Shown here piece by piece: positions 1-8,884 of a DNA stretch of 64,000 nucleotides. A program made the position numbers and the translations under genes. A model generated the notes under the pieces. That model was not told the DNA's origin, searched no databases, and saw only the letters and a list, made by a program, of their open reading frames with translations. This stretch comes from JBCCOW01 sp039025855 (GTDB lineage: Bacteria; Planctomycetota; Phycisphaerae; Phycisphaerales; Phycisphaeraceae), in NCBI GenBank assembly GCA_039025855.1, contig JBCCNL010000006.1, positions 47,764 through 111,763 of the forward strand, written 5' to 3'. How positions within the stretch are numbered: position 1 is the stretch's first letter; every line of letters begins with the position of its first letter.

Positions 1-2406
1 GATCGCTGCGCCGTCGCTGGTGATGCAGGGGCCGGGGCCGTGGCGTTCCGGGTTCCACTGCCGGACCCACATCCGCAGCGGAGCCTGGACGTGCACGTCG
101 TTGCCCATGAAGTTCTCTGCGAAGAGCTTGCCGGCACGCTCGCCGTTGGTCAGCGTGCTGGGCCGGGTGTGCAGCAATACCAGTGATCCCGGGGCATCGA
201 AGTGGAGACGGCCGGTCACATTCAGGTGCTCCAGCACCACGACGCGATCCGCATCGCCGCCCTCGACCAGCAATAGCGGGGCGTCTTCGCGGTAGCTGTG
301 GAATACCCGCTTGCCCTGGGGCTTCTTCACCGTCGGCCAGTGGAGGTTCGCCCGCATTCCCAACAACCGGACGCCGTCACCGCCGACCCGGACCGTGCCG
401 CGAACCTCGTAGCCGCCGGGCGGGAAGTAAACCGTCTGGGCCCCGGAGTTGATCGCCGCCTGGATCGCCGCGGTCCAGTCACCATCACTGACCCGGTCCG
501 TGAAGTCATTCACGTTCACCCAGTCGCGTTGCGGGTCGCCCCACGGCAGGCCTGGCGTCTCTTCCACCGGGAGATTCAGCGACGACGCCGGCCCGCCGAA
601 GGGCGTCACGGGCTCGCCGACCAACAACTCCTCGATGTTGCCCCGGTGGCTGGAGCCGTCGGCCCAGGTCAGCTTCGGTTTGGCCTTCCAGCCGTGCCAC
701 GTCGCATGGCGTGAAGCCACCGTTTGGCCGTAGCCCTCGACCTTGATGTTCCGGGCATACAAGGCGCCCTCGGTGTTGATCGCATCCGCGACGCTAGACC
801 CACCGCTAAGTTCAGAGTCGAGCAGCACGGTCATGCTGTTCGCACCACGAGCTAGCACAGCGGGCACCCGGTTACGGCTCTGCAGCCCGCGGATCGCCAG
901 GATGTTCGATTCGTTGAGCACCCCCGCCCGCCGCTGGCCCTCGAGCGTCAGGTGCTCGAAGGTCATGCTGTACTCCTGGTACTTGATGTGCACGCCGTGG
1001 TCGAACCCCTCGATCGTGACGTTCTTGACCAGGCCCGGCCCGACAGTCTTGTGGGTCAGATCAAGCCCCACGACGCCCCGGCCATCGCCGGAAACCAGCC
1101 GCATATCCTGCATCGCGCCGTGGTTATTGGTGTGGAACTCGACCGCCTTCGCGCCGGGGTTGCCCCGCCCGGTGTGAAGCGTCAGCCCGGACACATAGAT
1201 GCCGATCGAACTGCCATTGACCCCCTTGTTGCTGCCGGGGTCACCGCGGGTGCTGGACAGCCGCAGCAGCGGCGTGGGCCGCCGTGCTTGCTGAAATCCG
1301 CGGGACCGATCGGCGAGGCGGATGACGGTCTGTTCCGGGCCGGCCCCGCGGATCACGATGAACCTGCTGCACCACAGCGTCTCCGAGACCAGGTACTCGC
1401 CCGGCGGGATGTAGAGCGTGTTGTATTCCGCTGGCCGCTTATTGGACAACGCGTCGAAAGCACGCTGGAACGCGAGCGTATCGTCGGTCTCACCGTCGCC
1501 GACCGCACCAAAGGACGTCCGCACGTCATACGCCCCACTATCCAACGGCAACACGGTCGGCCTGGGTGCGAAGTCCACGTTTTCTAAAGGTTCCTGAACC
1601 CCCCGCAGGAAGCGATCGGGCGTGAGTGCTCCGGGGCTGATGCGGACGGCCGCAACCTTGCCCTCAAAGCCAGACCCGTTGGGCTCTCCGCCGATACGGA
1701 AAGGCTGCTCATCCCAACTCGACTCGGGGGCCAATTCGTGCGACGCGGTTTGCCAGTGATCGAGATAGACCGTCGCTCGGGAGCGGTCGGCGTCGTAGAC
1801 CAGGGCGAGGTGACGCCAGCCGAGCTGCTCCTGGCGGAGCCGGGAGATCGTGACGTAATGCCCGGTTGACCAAGACACTTCGCGCTGCCCAGCCGATGTG
1901 GCGAAGCCGCCCCAGTAAGCCTGCTTCCACTGGCGGAGGTGGCGGACCCCGGCCGCGAGCGTCCCGCCCCCCGAGCGAGACGATCCACGACCCAGGATCC
2001 GCCAACTCTGATTCGGAATGCGATCGGGCTTGACGTAGGCCTCGATCGTGAAGCTGCCCTTTTTTGAACCCGCCAACGCCTCCTCGACCGCCACCGTGAA
2101 GGCGTCCCCGGACGCGAGCCGCAGCGATCGCCTCATCGGCTCCGAACTGCCGGTCGAGGGTGTGTACAGATAGGGGGCCGGGACGTCGGGGTCGCTCGTG
2201 CCGACACCCGGATCATCCTGATCGAGCTGCCACGCCGCGACGGCGGCCGGCGCGAGCAAGACCACAACGCCACCCACCAGCAGCCCGATCACGACACAAG
2301 CAGTCAGCCTGTGGCAGACGGCCTGGCCAGGATTCATAGCCCCGACCGGTGCCATGCCCTGGGGGATGGCGGGTCGTCGCGGGGCGTGAGGCGTCTTGTG
2401 GATCAC
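1..2406 (-). CDS. Secreted LamG plus tandem pectate-lyase-fold protein (partial, runs off left edge)
   Basis: The minus-strand frame is open from about 2406 to the window edge, so the C-terminus is missing. I chose the GTG at 2406 because AGGAG lies about 10 nt upstream; in-frame ATGs at 2355 and 2337 are alternatives. From 2337 the protein begins with a hydrophobic signal-peptide-like segment (VVIGLLVGGVVVLLAPAAVA). A concanavalin/LamG-like region follows, then a right-handed beta-helix of the Pectate_lyase_3 type with the typical SFGAVGDGETDD entry and YIPPGEY strand. A second copy appears later (DFTDRVSDGDWTAAIQAAI, then VYFPPGGYEVRG). Such proteins bind or cleave acidic polysaccharides outside the cytoplasm. 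It is divergent from the LacI gene at 2592 and shares its promoter region. Substrate cannot be assigned. Confidence 0.8.
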   Translation of the reverse strand, partial: MIHKTPHAPRRPAIPQGMAPVGAMNPGQAVCHRLTACVVIGLLVGGVVVLLAPAAVAAWQLDQDDPGVGTSDPDVPAPYLYTPSTGSSEPMRRSLRLASGDAFTVAVEEALAGSKKGSFTIEAYVKPDRIPNQSWRILGRGSSRSGGGTLAAGVRHLRQWKQAYWGGFATSAGQREVSWSTGHYVTISRLRQEQLGWRHLALVYDADRSRATVYLDHWQTASHELAPESSWDEQPFRIGGEPNGSGFEGKVAAVRISPGALTPDRFLRGVQEPLENVDFAPRPTVLPLDSGAYDVRTSFGAVGDGETDDTLAFQRAFDALSNKRPAEYNTLYIPPGEYLVSETLWCSRFIVIRGAGPEQTVIRLADRSRGFQQARRPTPLLRLSSTRGDPGSNKGVNGSSIGIYVSGLTLHTGRGNPGAKAVEFHTNNHGAMQDMRLVSGDGRGVVGLDLTHKTVGPGLVKNVTIEGFDHGVHIKYQEYSMTFEHLTLEGQRRAGVLNESNILAIRGLQSRNRVPAVLARGANSMTVLLDSELSGGSSVADAINTEGALYARNIKVEGYGQTVASRHATWHGWKAKPKLTWADGSSHRGNIEELLVGEPVTPFGGPASSLNLPVEETPGLPWGDPQRDWVNVNDFTDRVSDGDWTAAIQAAINSGAQTVYFPPGGYEVRGTVRVGGDGVRLLGMRANLHWPTVKKPQGKRVFHSYREDAPLLLVEGGDADRVVVLEHLNVTGRLHFDAPGSLVLLHTRPSTLTNGERAGKLFAENFMGNDVHVQAPLRMWVRQWNPERHGPGPCITSDGAAI

Positions 2407-2488
2407 GTCTGAATCACTCCTGAAGCAGATGCACGCCCCACCCCGGAGATGAGGCGCTGTGCTGAGGGCTGGGTCGAATGTCGCAAAC

Positions 2489-2517
2489 AGAATAAACCAT
2501 TTGACACGTGATGCCAA
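2489..2517 (-). promoter_or_regulatory. Sigma70-type promoter for the minus-strand LamG/pectate-lyase gene
   Basis: Read on the minus strand, TTGGCA (2517-2512) and TATTCT (2494-2489) are separated by 17 bp. The predicted start of transcription is near 2482, about 75 nt before the GTG at 2406. The -35 box sits inside the opposing promoter of the LacI gene. Confidence 0.5.
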
Positions 2518-2529
2518 TACGTATATTAT
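2501..2529 (+). promoter_or_regulatory. Sigma70-type promoter for the locus A LacI operon
   Basis: TTGACA at 2501-2506 and TATTAT at 2524-2529 are separated by 17 bp. This is close to consensus in an otherwise GC-rich region. The transcript would start near 2536 and reach the LacI ATG at 2592. It overlaps the opposite-strand promoter at 2489-2517. Confidence 0.6.
2505..2524. promoter_or_regulatory. Candidate LacI-family operator in the divergent promoter overlap
   Basis: Two short perfect palindromes with a central CG lie in the overlap of the divergent promoters: CACGTG at 2505-2510 and ATACGTAT at 2517-2524. Central CG palindromes are typical of LacI-family operators. Which of the two is bound, if either, is not decided by the sequence. 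Confidence 0.3.
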
Positions 2530-2591
2530 AACTTGCAAATACCTAAAGGCACTCGCCTCTAACGGCTCTTCGCGCACACTCAATCTCACCC

Positions 2592-3662
2592 ATGCCCGCC
2601 ACCCAAACCGACATCGCGACCAGCCTTGGCATCAGCCAATACGTCGTCTCCAACGCCCTCCGCGGCGTCGGACGCGTCGCCCCGGCCACCCGTGAGCGGG
2701 TCCGCCGAGCCGCCCGCGAGATGGGCTACCTCCCCAACGCCGCCGCCCGCGCCACCCGCGGCGGCCGCTTCGGCACCGTCGCCCTGCTGACCAGCACCGA
2801 CCCCATGCGCTCCGGCCTGCCCCACGCCATGCTCCGTGGCATCCAGGACACCCTCGCCGACGCGGACATCGACCTCGTCCTCAACCGCGCCCCCGACCGC
2901 GAACTCGCCGAGGGCACCTACATCCCCCGCTTCCTCCGCGAGCACAGCTGCGACGGCGTCCTGATCAACTACACCGACCACCTGCCCCCCGGCTTCGAGG
3001 AAAGCCTCAGCGATCAAGAACTGCCCTGCCTCTGGCTGAACACCAAACGCGACGCCGACTGCGTCCGCCCCAACGACCTGCACGGCGGCCGATCCGCGAC
3101 CGAGGTGCTGGTCCGCAAGGGCTACCGCGACATCGTTTACGCCGACTACTCCCACCCCGCCGAGCCCGTCGAAGTCCACTACAGCGCCCGGGACCGCGAG
3201 GCCGGCTACCGGCAGGCCATGGAGGCCGCGGGGCTATCGCCCAGGGTCATCCGCCCGACCGGCGGTCCCGTCGGGGTCACCGAACGCACGGCGTTCTCCC
3301 GCTCCTGGCTCGAGCGTGACGGCTGCCCCGAGGCCGTCGTCTGCTACTCACCCGGGACCGCCACGCCGATCGCCTTCGCCGCCGCCATGCTCGGCTTCTC
3401 GGTCCCCGATCGCCTCCGGGTCGGCTCCATCAACGAGCAGGCCCAGATCCTCATGGACCACGACACGACCCTGGCGGTGGTGCCCAACCGGGCCACGGGC
3501 CGGCTCGTGGCTGAACGGCTGCTCGAGAAGGTCGATGACCCCTCCCGATCTTTCGCTCCGATCGCGGTGCCGTTCGAGTCGCCGCTGGATTACCCCCACT
3601 GGCCGCTCTCGACCCTTTTCACTCCCGACGCCGAGGGCCAGTCTTCCCGGCGGTCTCCCTGA
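2592..3662 (+). CDS. LacI-family transcriptional regulator (locus A)
   Basis: A 356-residue cytoplasmic DNA-binding regulator. Residues 5-55 hold the LacI helix-turn-helix and hinge region (TDIATSLGISQYVVSNALRG, then RVRRAAREMGYLPN). Residues from about 60 onward form a periplasmic-binding-protein-like sugar sensor with the usual CDGVLINY and GYR segments. The recognition helix differs from the usual VSxxTVSRAL in having QYVVSNAL, so its operator may be atypical. It is divergent from the LamG/pectate-lyase gene and lies upstream of the PEP-CTERM and enzyme genes, so it probably controls both sides and itself. The inducer is unknown. Confidence 0.9.
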   Translation: MPATQTDIATSLGISQYVVSNALRGVGRVAPATRERVRRAAREMGYLPNAAARATRGGRFGTVALLTSTDPMRSGLPHAMLRGIQDTLADADIDLVLNRAPDRELAEGTYIPRFLREHSCDGVLINYTDHLPPGFEESLSDQELPCLWLNTKRDADCVRPNDLHGGRSATEVLVRKGYRDIVYADYSHPAEPVEVHYSARDREAGYRQAMEAAGLSPRVIRPTGGPVGVTERTAFSRSWLERDGCPEAVVCYSPGTATPIAFAAAMLGFSVPDRLRVGSINEQAQILMDHDTTLAVVPNRATGRLVAERLLEKVDDPSRSFAPIAVPFESPLDYPHWPLSTLFTPDAEGQSSRRSP

Positions 3663-3709
3663 TCCATTCGCTTCGTCTCGTATTCACACCCTTTTGGAGG
3701 ACCCCTCTC

Positions 3710-4615
3710 ATGAAACCCATCCGCCACCCACGCACCCGTCGGCTGCTCGCCGCCGCACTCGCCGTGCCGGCCCTGCTCACCGCCCAGCACGCCTCGGCCG
3801 CGCTCGTCGTCAATTTCGGCAGCAACGCCTATGTCGATGACCCAGGCAGCGGCAACCTCAATGTCGCTCTGCAGTCGTCACAGGGCGTTTTCGTCGACGT
3901 CGGGTCGCCCACCACCGTTAGCCCCGACCCCAGCTCGACCGCCTACAACGGCGACGGTCCGGGTGCCGACAACAGCCGTTTCTACGGCGGTTACGGCCTC
4001 TTCGGCGGCGGGAACCGGTTCCTCGGCACCAGCGTGATCACGGCCAATCCGGGAAGCGTTAGCGACACGATCCGAATACAAGCAGGCAACTCCAATAACG
4101 GCCAGCCCAATGACCTCGTCTTCCTCCAGCTCTTTGACAACGACGATTTCCTCAATGGTGGGGACAACTCGTTCGTGAGCCTCGACTCGACCAGCTCGTT
4201 TTCGGCCGCTGCAAGCGGCAACAACAACTCGGGCACCCGAGAGCTCCGATTCGTCGTCAAGCAGGGTGGGTCGTTCTACGTCTCGAATGATTTCACATAC
4301 AACAACCCCAACTTCAATCTACCCGGCACGCAGGATTTCGATGATCTGAGCTGGTTCGAGTACGACCCCGCCAGCAGCCTGCTCTATACCAGCGGCACGG
4401 CCGAGTTTACCGGTACGTTCGATGATGTCGAAGCGCTGGGCGTCTACGTCACCGCCGGGCGACCCGGAACGGGTACGGGCGCGGGTGGCTTGTTGCGTCT
4501 CCACTACAGGTCCTTTTCCGTCAACGCCACGCTGACCCCCATCCCCGAGCCCGGCTCGCTCGCCCTGCTCGGCCTCGCGGGCCTCGCCCTGCTGCCCCGC
4601 CGCCGGCGTGACTAG
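3710..4615 (+). CDS. PEP-CTERM sorting-domain protein (locus A)
   Basis: A 301-residue exported protein. It has an N-terminal signal peptide (basic MKPIRHPRTRR, then LLAAALAVPALLTAQHASA), a Ser/Asn/Gly-rich body with no enzyme motif, and a classic PEP-CTERM tail: IPEPGSLALLGLAGLALL, then basic PRRRRD. PEP-CTERM tails are recognised by exosortases, and the protein is thought to be cleaved and delivered to the surface or exopolysaccharide layer. No exosortase is in this window. GGAGG at 3696-3700 gives a well-spaced start. It is the first gene after the LacI regulator and is followed by a strong hairpin. The body is not recognised; a glycan-binding or adhesive role is a guess from context. Confidence 0.88.
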   Translation: MKPIRHPRTRRLLAAALAVPALLTAQHASAALVVNFGSNAYVDDPGSGNLNVALQSSQGVFVDVGSPTTVSPDPSSTAYNGDGPGADNSRFYGGYGLFGGGNRFLGTSVITANPGSVSDTIRIQAGNSNNGQPNDLVFLQLFDNDDFLNGGDNSFVSLDSTSSFSAAASGNNNSGTRELRFVVKQGGSFYVSNDFTYNNPNFNLPGTQDFDDLSWFEYDPASSLLYTSGTAEFTGTFDDVEALGVYVTAGRPGTGTGAGGLLRLHYRSFSVNATLTPIPEPGSLALLGLAGLALLPRRRRD

Positions 4616-4636
4616 TGTCCTCCAACAAACATGACC

Positions 4637-4666
4637 CCCTGCGGTGCGGGACACCGCACCGCAGGG
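4637..4666 (+). terminator. Perfect 13-bp hairpin between the PEP-CTERM and prepilin-like genes
   Basis: CCCTGCGGTGCGG at 4637-4649 pairs perfectly with CCGCACCGCAGGG at 4654-4666 around a GACA loop. There is no clear T-tract after it, so it may act as a partial terminator or a 3' mRNA stabiliser that lets the PEP-CTERM gene be expressed above the downstream genes. Confidence 0.7.
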
Positions 4667-4721
4667 CTTGCCCGGTACGACTCAGCCTCTCGATCTCCGA
4701 CCCCGACTCCGGATAGTCCTC

Positions 4722-5468
4722 ATGAAACGAACCCGGCCCGGCTTCACACTCGTCGAACTGCTGGTGGTGATCTCGATCATCGCCCTACTCATCGCGGTCC
4801 TCCTCCCGTCGCTACAGGGCGCCCGCGAGGCCTCACGCACCACGATCTGCCTCAGCAACCTCCGGCAGATCGGCATCGGCTTCGGGGCTTGGCACGTCGA
4901 TCACGAGCGGATGCCGATCAAGAAAGGTCCAACCACTGACGCCGCTTATGACCCGGCCTACGACATGCGGGTCGCCGATGCGTTCCGGGACGGGGGTTAC
5001 GCCGATTACTGGGCCAACAATTTCGACGCGCCGGAGCGGGGACAGATCGCCTGCCCCATCGCGCCCGACATCCGTTTCAGTGGAATCCGTCGTGTGCGAT
5101 ATCTCTGGAACATCGGCCTGCTCTACACCGGTGGAGCCACGAACACGCTCGCCAACTTCCAGAAGACCATCGAACAATTCCAGAACGAAGCCCCGAGCCG
5201 ACGTGTCATCGTCTGGGAAGGCGCTAACACATGGAGCAACGGGTTTGGCGGCGAATATGGAAGCTCAAACCCCAGTGTGCTCGGTACCGGTGCAGCAAAT
5301 GTTTATAAGACCGACCCCGTGGGCCAAGCCGTGATCATGCGGATCCACAACAACGCAACCCCTTCCCTTTTCGGCGATGGCCACGCCTTCACAATCCCCG
5401 ACTTGGGCGATTTCCAACCCTACTTCTTCAACGAATTAGGCCCCAACGGCGAACGCTACCGCTTCTAG
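4722..5468 (+). CDS. Prepilin-type N-terminal methylation, H-X9-DG protein (locus A)
   Basis: About 248 residues from the ATG at 4722. The frame is open further upstream, but this start puts the prepilin cleavage site (RPGF, then TLVELLVVISIIALLIAVLLP) near the N-terminus as expected. A polar globular domain follows. Near the C-terminus HNNATPSLFGDG matches the H-X9-DG signature of the DUF1559-like family common in Planctomycetota. A prepilin peptidase would cleave and methylate it, and it would assemble through a type II/IV-pilus-like system. Its position between PEP-CTERM and enzyme genes suggests a secretion or surface role specific to this locus. Confidence 0.88.
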   Translation: MKRTRPGFTLVELLVVISIIALLIAVLLPSLQGAREASRTTICLSNLRQIGIGFGAWHVDHERMPIKKGPTTDAAYDPAYDMRVADAFRDGGYADYWANNFDAPERGQIACPIAPDIRFSGIRRVRYLWNIGLLYTGGATNTLANFQKTIEQFQNEAPSRRVIVWEGANTWSNGFGGEYGSSNPSVLGTGAANVYKTDPVGQAVIMRIHNNATPSLFGDGHAFTIPDLGDFQPYFFNELGPNGERYRF

Positions 5469-5509
5469 CCCGTGATAGAAGCACCTTCCCCGTCGCAGCC
5501 CGACAAGCG

Positions 5510-8500
5510 ATGCCCAGCCCAGACATGAGCACCCACAGCGTCGATCAACCCCGGGTCTGGCACGAACGGATCACGCTCAAGACCTACCCCGTCGGCGAGC
5601 CCCGCACACTCCCGATGTTCCTCGACAAACGCGTCTACCAGGGCAGCAGCGGCAAGGTCTACCCGCTGCCCGTGATCGACTCGATCGGTGATGAGCCCAT
5701 CGACCAGGAATACGACGCGGTCTACCTCGAGAACCGCTACCTGCTGATCATGCTCCTGCCGGGGCTTGGCGGGCGTGTGCACCGCGCGCTCGACAAGACC
5801 AACGGCTACGACTTCGTCTACCACAACCATGTGATCAAGCCCGCCCTTGTCGGCCTCGCCGGGCCTTGGGTCTGCGGAGGCATCGAGTTCAACTGGCCTC
5901 AGCACCACCGACCCAGCACATTCGACCCCGTCGAATACACCCTCCAAACCCACGGCGATGGGAGTGTCACCGCCTGGATGGGTGAGACCGAAAAGATGAC
6001 CCGCACCCGCGGCCTCACCGGGTTCACGCTGCGACCCGATTCTGCCGTCCTCGAGATTGAGGGCCGGCTACACAACCGTACCCGGCTGCCCCAGTCCTTT
6101 CTCTGGTGGGCCAACCCCGCCGTAAGCGTCAACGAAAACTATCAATCGGTCTTCCCCCCCGACGTCACCGCCGTCATGGACCACGGCAAGCGTGACGTCT
6201 GCCGCTTCCCGATCGCCACGGGCGAGTACTACAAGGTCGACTACTCGGCGGGCGTTGACATCTCCCGCTACGCCAACATCCCCGTGCCGACCTCCTACAT
6301 GGTCGCCCACAGCGCCTACGACTTCTTCGGCGGTTACGACCACGGCCGAGACGCCGGCATCCTCCACGTCGCCGACCACCACATCGCGCCCGGCAAGAAG
6401 CAGTGGACCTGGGGCAACGGCCCCTTCGGCGACATGTGGACCCGCCAACTCACCGACAACGACGGCCCGTACATCGAGCTCATGGCCGGCGTCTACACCG
6501 ACAACCAACCGGACTTCACCTGGCTCGCCCCGGGCGAGAGCCGGTCGTTCAAACAACACTTCCTGCCCTACAAGCAGCTCAGCGTGGTCAAGAACGCTAC
6601 CACCGAAGCCGCGCTCGCCCTCGACGTTAAAGACCAGCACTGCGACATCGGCGTGTACCTCACTCGCTCACGCCGTGTCCGGGTCAGCCTGGGTCATGCC
6701 GACGAGGTGCTGTTCGATTGGGAAGGTGAACTCGACCCCACCGAAGCACTACAAGAGCAGATCAGCCTGCCCGATGACGTGAGCGACGCCACGCTCACCC
6801 TCGAGGTCATCGATGCCTCAACCAGCGAATCACTGGTCGCCTACCAGCGCTGCACCCCACCGATCCGCCCGCTCCCCGACGCGGCGACCGAGCCCCCCAA
6901 ACCCGCCGACGCGCAGTCCATCGACCAGCTCCTGACGATCGGCACACACCTCGAGCAATACCGACACGCCACCCGCCGTCCGGAGCCCTATTACGCCGAG
7001 GCCCTACGACGCCAGCCCACACACCACGGCGCGAACCTCGCGCTGGGACGGCTTGCCTACCGCAACGGTGACTTTGCTCGTGCCGCCGATGCACTCGAAA
7101 CCGCCGTCGCCGCCCAAAGCCGCCACAACACCAACCCCTACCACGGCGAAGCCCTTTATCTCTTGGGCCTCTGCCGGGTCGCGCTTAACGAACGGAAGGC
7201 TGCAACCAACGCCTTCGCACGCAGCGCATGGAGCGCGACCCACGCGGCGTCGGCCCACTTCGAGCTCGCCCGCCTGCGCTGCAGTGACGCAGCGTGGGCA
7301 GCCGCCCTCCATCACCTCGACACTGCTCTCGAAACCAACGCCGTCCACCACGGCGCTCGTCACCTCCGCGCCGCCATACACCGCCGAATGGGCTACACCG
7401 ACGCCGCAGCGCGGGACCTCGACGCCCTGCTACGCCGCGACCCGCTCCACCCTGGTGCGCTGTGGGAACGAGCCATCACCCAAGACGACAAAGCCCATGC
7501 GACCGTTGCCGACGCGCTACGCAACGACGCCGCGAACTACCTCGAGTTGGCCTACGACTACGCCGCCGCCGGGCTCTTCGAGGAATCCGACGCGGTCGCG
7601 CAGTCCGGGCTGCAGGCCTGCCCCGAGGGCGTCGGGGTCTGGCCCATGCTCGCCTACGCCCGCGCCGACCTGGCTCTGACCCGTGGCGACCACCACGCGG
7701 CGAAAGCACACACCGGACAAGCAGAAGCAGCCACGCCTGGCACCTGCTTCCCGCACCGCCTCGAATCCATCGCCGTCCTCCAGCGTGTCATCCAACGCTT
7801 CCCCGACTGTGGCCGAGCCTGCTATTACCTCGGCAACCTCTGGTACGACAAGGGCCAACACCCCCGGGCGGTCGCCTGCTGGAAGCAGGCCCTGACCACC
7901 CAACCCGACCACGCACCCACCCACCGCAACCTCGGCCTCGCCTACTTCAACACCCAACACGACACCGACGCCGCCCGCCACGCCTACGACCGCGCCGTCG
8001 AACTCGACCCGACCAACGCCCGGCTCCGATACGAGCACGACCAGCTCCGCGCTCGGCTGGGCGACGCCCCGGAAGCCCGGCTAGAGGCACTCGAACCTCA
8101 AGCGTATCTAGTGAACGAACGCGACGACCTCTACCTCGCTTACGTGACGCTGCTCAACACCTGCGACCAACACCAGGAGGCGCGCGAAGCCTTGGAACGG
8201 CGTGTGTTCCATCCCTGGGAAGGCGGCGAGGGCAAGGTCTTGGGCCAGTGGGTCTACGCCCATGTTGCACTGGCCTGCGAGGCTCTGGAAGCCGACCGGC
8301 CCAACGACGCGATCGACCTTCTGCAAGCAGGCAAGCAGACGCCGGCCAACCTCGGCGAGGGCCGGCTGCCCACCACGTCAGATACGGTCAGCGACTACTG
8401 GCTTGGCGTGGCCTTCAAACGTCTGGGCCAACATGACGAGGCGATCGCCGCCTGGGAAGCCGCCGCCGCCGGAGACGCCGAGCCCACCGCCGCGGTGTAC

Positions 8501-8884
8501 TACAACGACCGTCCCCCCGAAGCCGTCTTCTACCAGGGCCTCGCGCTCGCCGCACTCGGCCGAGCCGACCAGGCCGCATCACGCTTCCACGCACTGCTGG
8601 CCTACGGCGAACGCCACCTCTTCGACGAACCCGAGATCGATTACTTCGCGGTGTCGCTGCCCGACTTCCTCGTCTTCGAGCCCGACCGCAAGCAGCAGAA
8701 TCAAGTGCACTGCTGGTACATGATCGGCCTGGGCCGGCTTGGTTTAGGACAACCCGGCCCGGCCGCCGACGCGTTCGAGCGCGCCCTGCGCCACGACCCC
8801 GCCCACCAGGGCGTCCGAACCCACCAATCACTCACCGACGTGACGCGGTTCAATCAGCCCAGTACTGTCGGAGAGCCCGCGTGA
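5510..8884 (+). CDS. DUF5107 domain protein with long TPR array
   Basis: A 1124-residue protein without signal peptide; a start at 5525 is also possible. Residues 1 to about 440 match the DUF5107 fold (LPGLGGRVHRALDKTNGYDF, then GGIEFNWPQHH), a mutarotase-like sugar-binding beta domain often found beside glycoside hydrolases. From about 480 to the end there are many TPR-like helical pairs, for example ANLALGRLAYRNGDFARAAD and ACYYLGNLWYDKGQHPRAV. The stop overlaps the next start by 4 nt, so it is translationally coupled to the GH28-like gene. A cytoplasmic sugar-binding or oligosaccharide-processing role is inferred. No catalytic site can be pointed to. Confidence 0.8.
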   Translation: MPSPDMSTHSVDQPRVWHERITLKTYPVGEPRTLPMFLDKRVYQGSSGKVYPLPVIDSIGDEPIDQEYDAVYLENRYLLIMLLPGLGGRVHRALDKTNGYDFVYHNHVIKPALVGLAGPWVCGGIEFNWPQHHRPSTFDPVEYTLQTHGDGSVTAWMGETEKMTRTRGLTGFTLRPDSAVLEIEGRLHNRTRLPQSFLWWANPAVSVNENYQSVFPPDVTAVMDHGKRDVCRFPIATGEYYKVDYSAGVDISRYANIPVPTSYMVAHSAYDFFGGYDHGRDAGILHVADHHIAPGKKQWTWGNGPFGDMWTRQLTDNDGPYIELMAGVYTDNQPDFTWLAPGESRSFKQHFLPYKQLSVVKNATTEAALALDVKDQHCDIGVYLTRSRRVRVSLGHADEVLFDWEGELDPTEALQEQISLPDDVSDATLTLEVIDASTSESLVAYQRCTPPIRPLPDAATEPPKPADAQSIDQLLTIGTHLEQYRHATRRPEPYYAEALRRQPTHHGANLALGRLAYRNGDFARAADALETAVAAQSRHNTNPYHGEALYLLGLCRVALNERKAATNAFARSAWSATHAASAHFELARLRCSDAAWAAALHHLDTALETNAVHHGARHLRAAIHRRMGYTDAAARDLDALLRRDPLHPGALWERAITQDDKAHATVADALRNDAANYLELAYDYAAAGLFEESDAVAQSGLQACPEGVGVWPMLAYARADLALTRGDHHAAKAHTGQAEAATPGTCFPHRLESIAVLQRVIQRFPDCGRACYYLGNLWYDKGQHPRAVACWKQALTTQPDHAPTHRNLGLAYFNTQHDTDAARHAYDRAVELDPTNARLRYEHDQLRARLGDAPEARLEALEPQAYLVNERDDLYLAYVTLLNTCDQHQEAREALERRVFHPWEGGEGKVLGQWVYAHVALACEALEADRPNDAIDLLQAGKQTPANLGEGRLPTTSDTVSDYWLGVAFKRLGQHDEAIAAWEAAAAGDAEPTAAVYYNDRPPEAVFYQGLALAALGRADQAASRFHALLAYGERHLFDEPEIDYFAVSLPDFLVFEPDRKQQNQVHCWYMIGLGRLGLGQPGPAADAFERALRHDPAHQGVRTHQSLTDVTRFNQPSTVGEPA

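Noticed and set aside
298..1587. Several plus-strand open frames at the left edge
   Set aside because: The minus strand encodes a continuous LamG/pectate-lyase-fold protein through the whole interval, so these are shadows.
4644..4721. Upstream extension of the locus A prepilin-like gene
   Set aside because: It would begin inside the perfect hairpin at 4637-4666 and put the prepilin signal 26 residues too far from the N-terminus.
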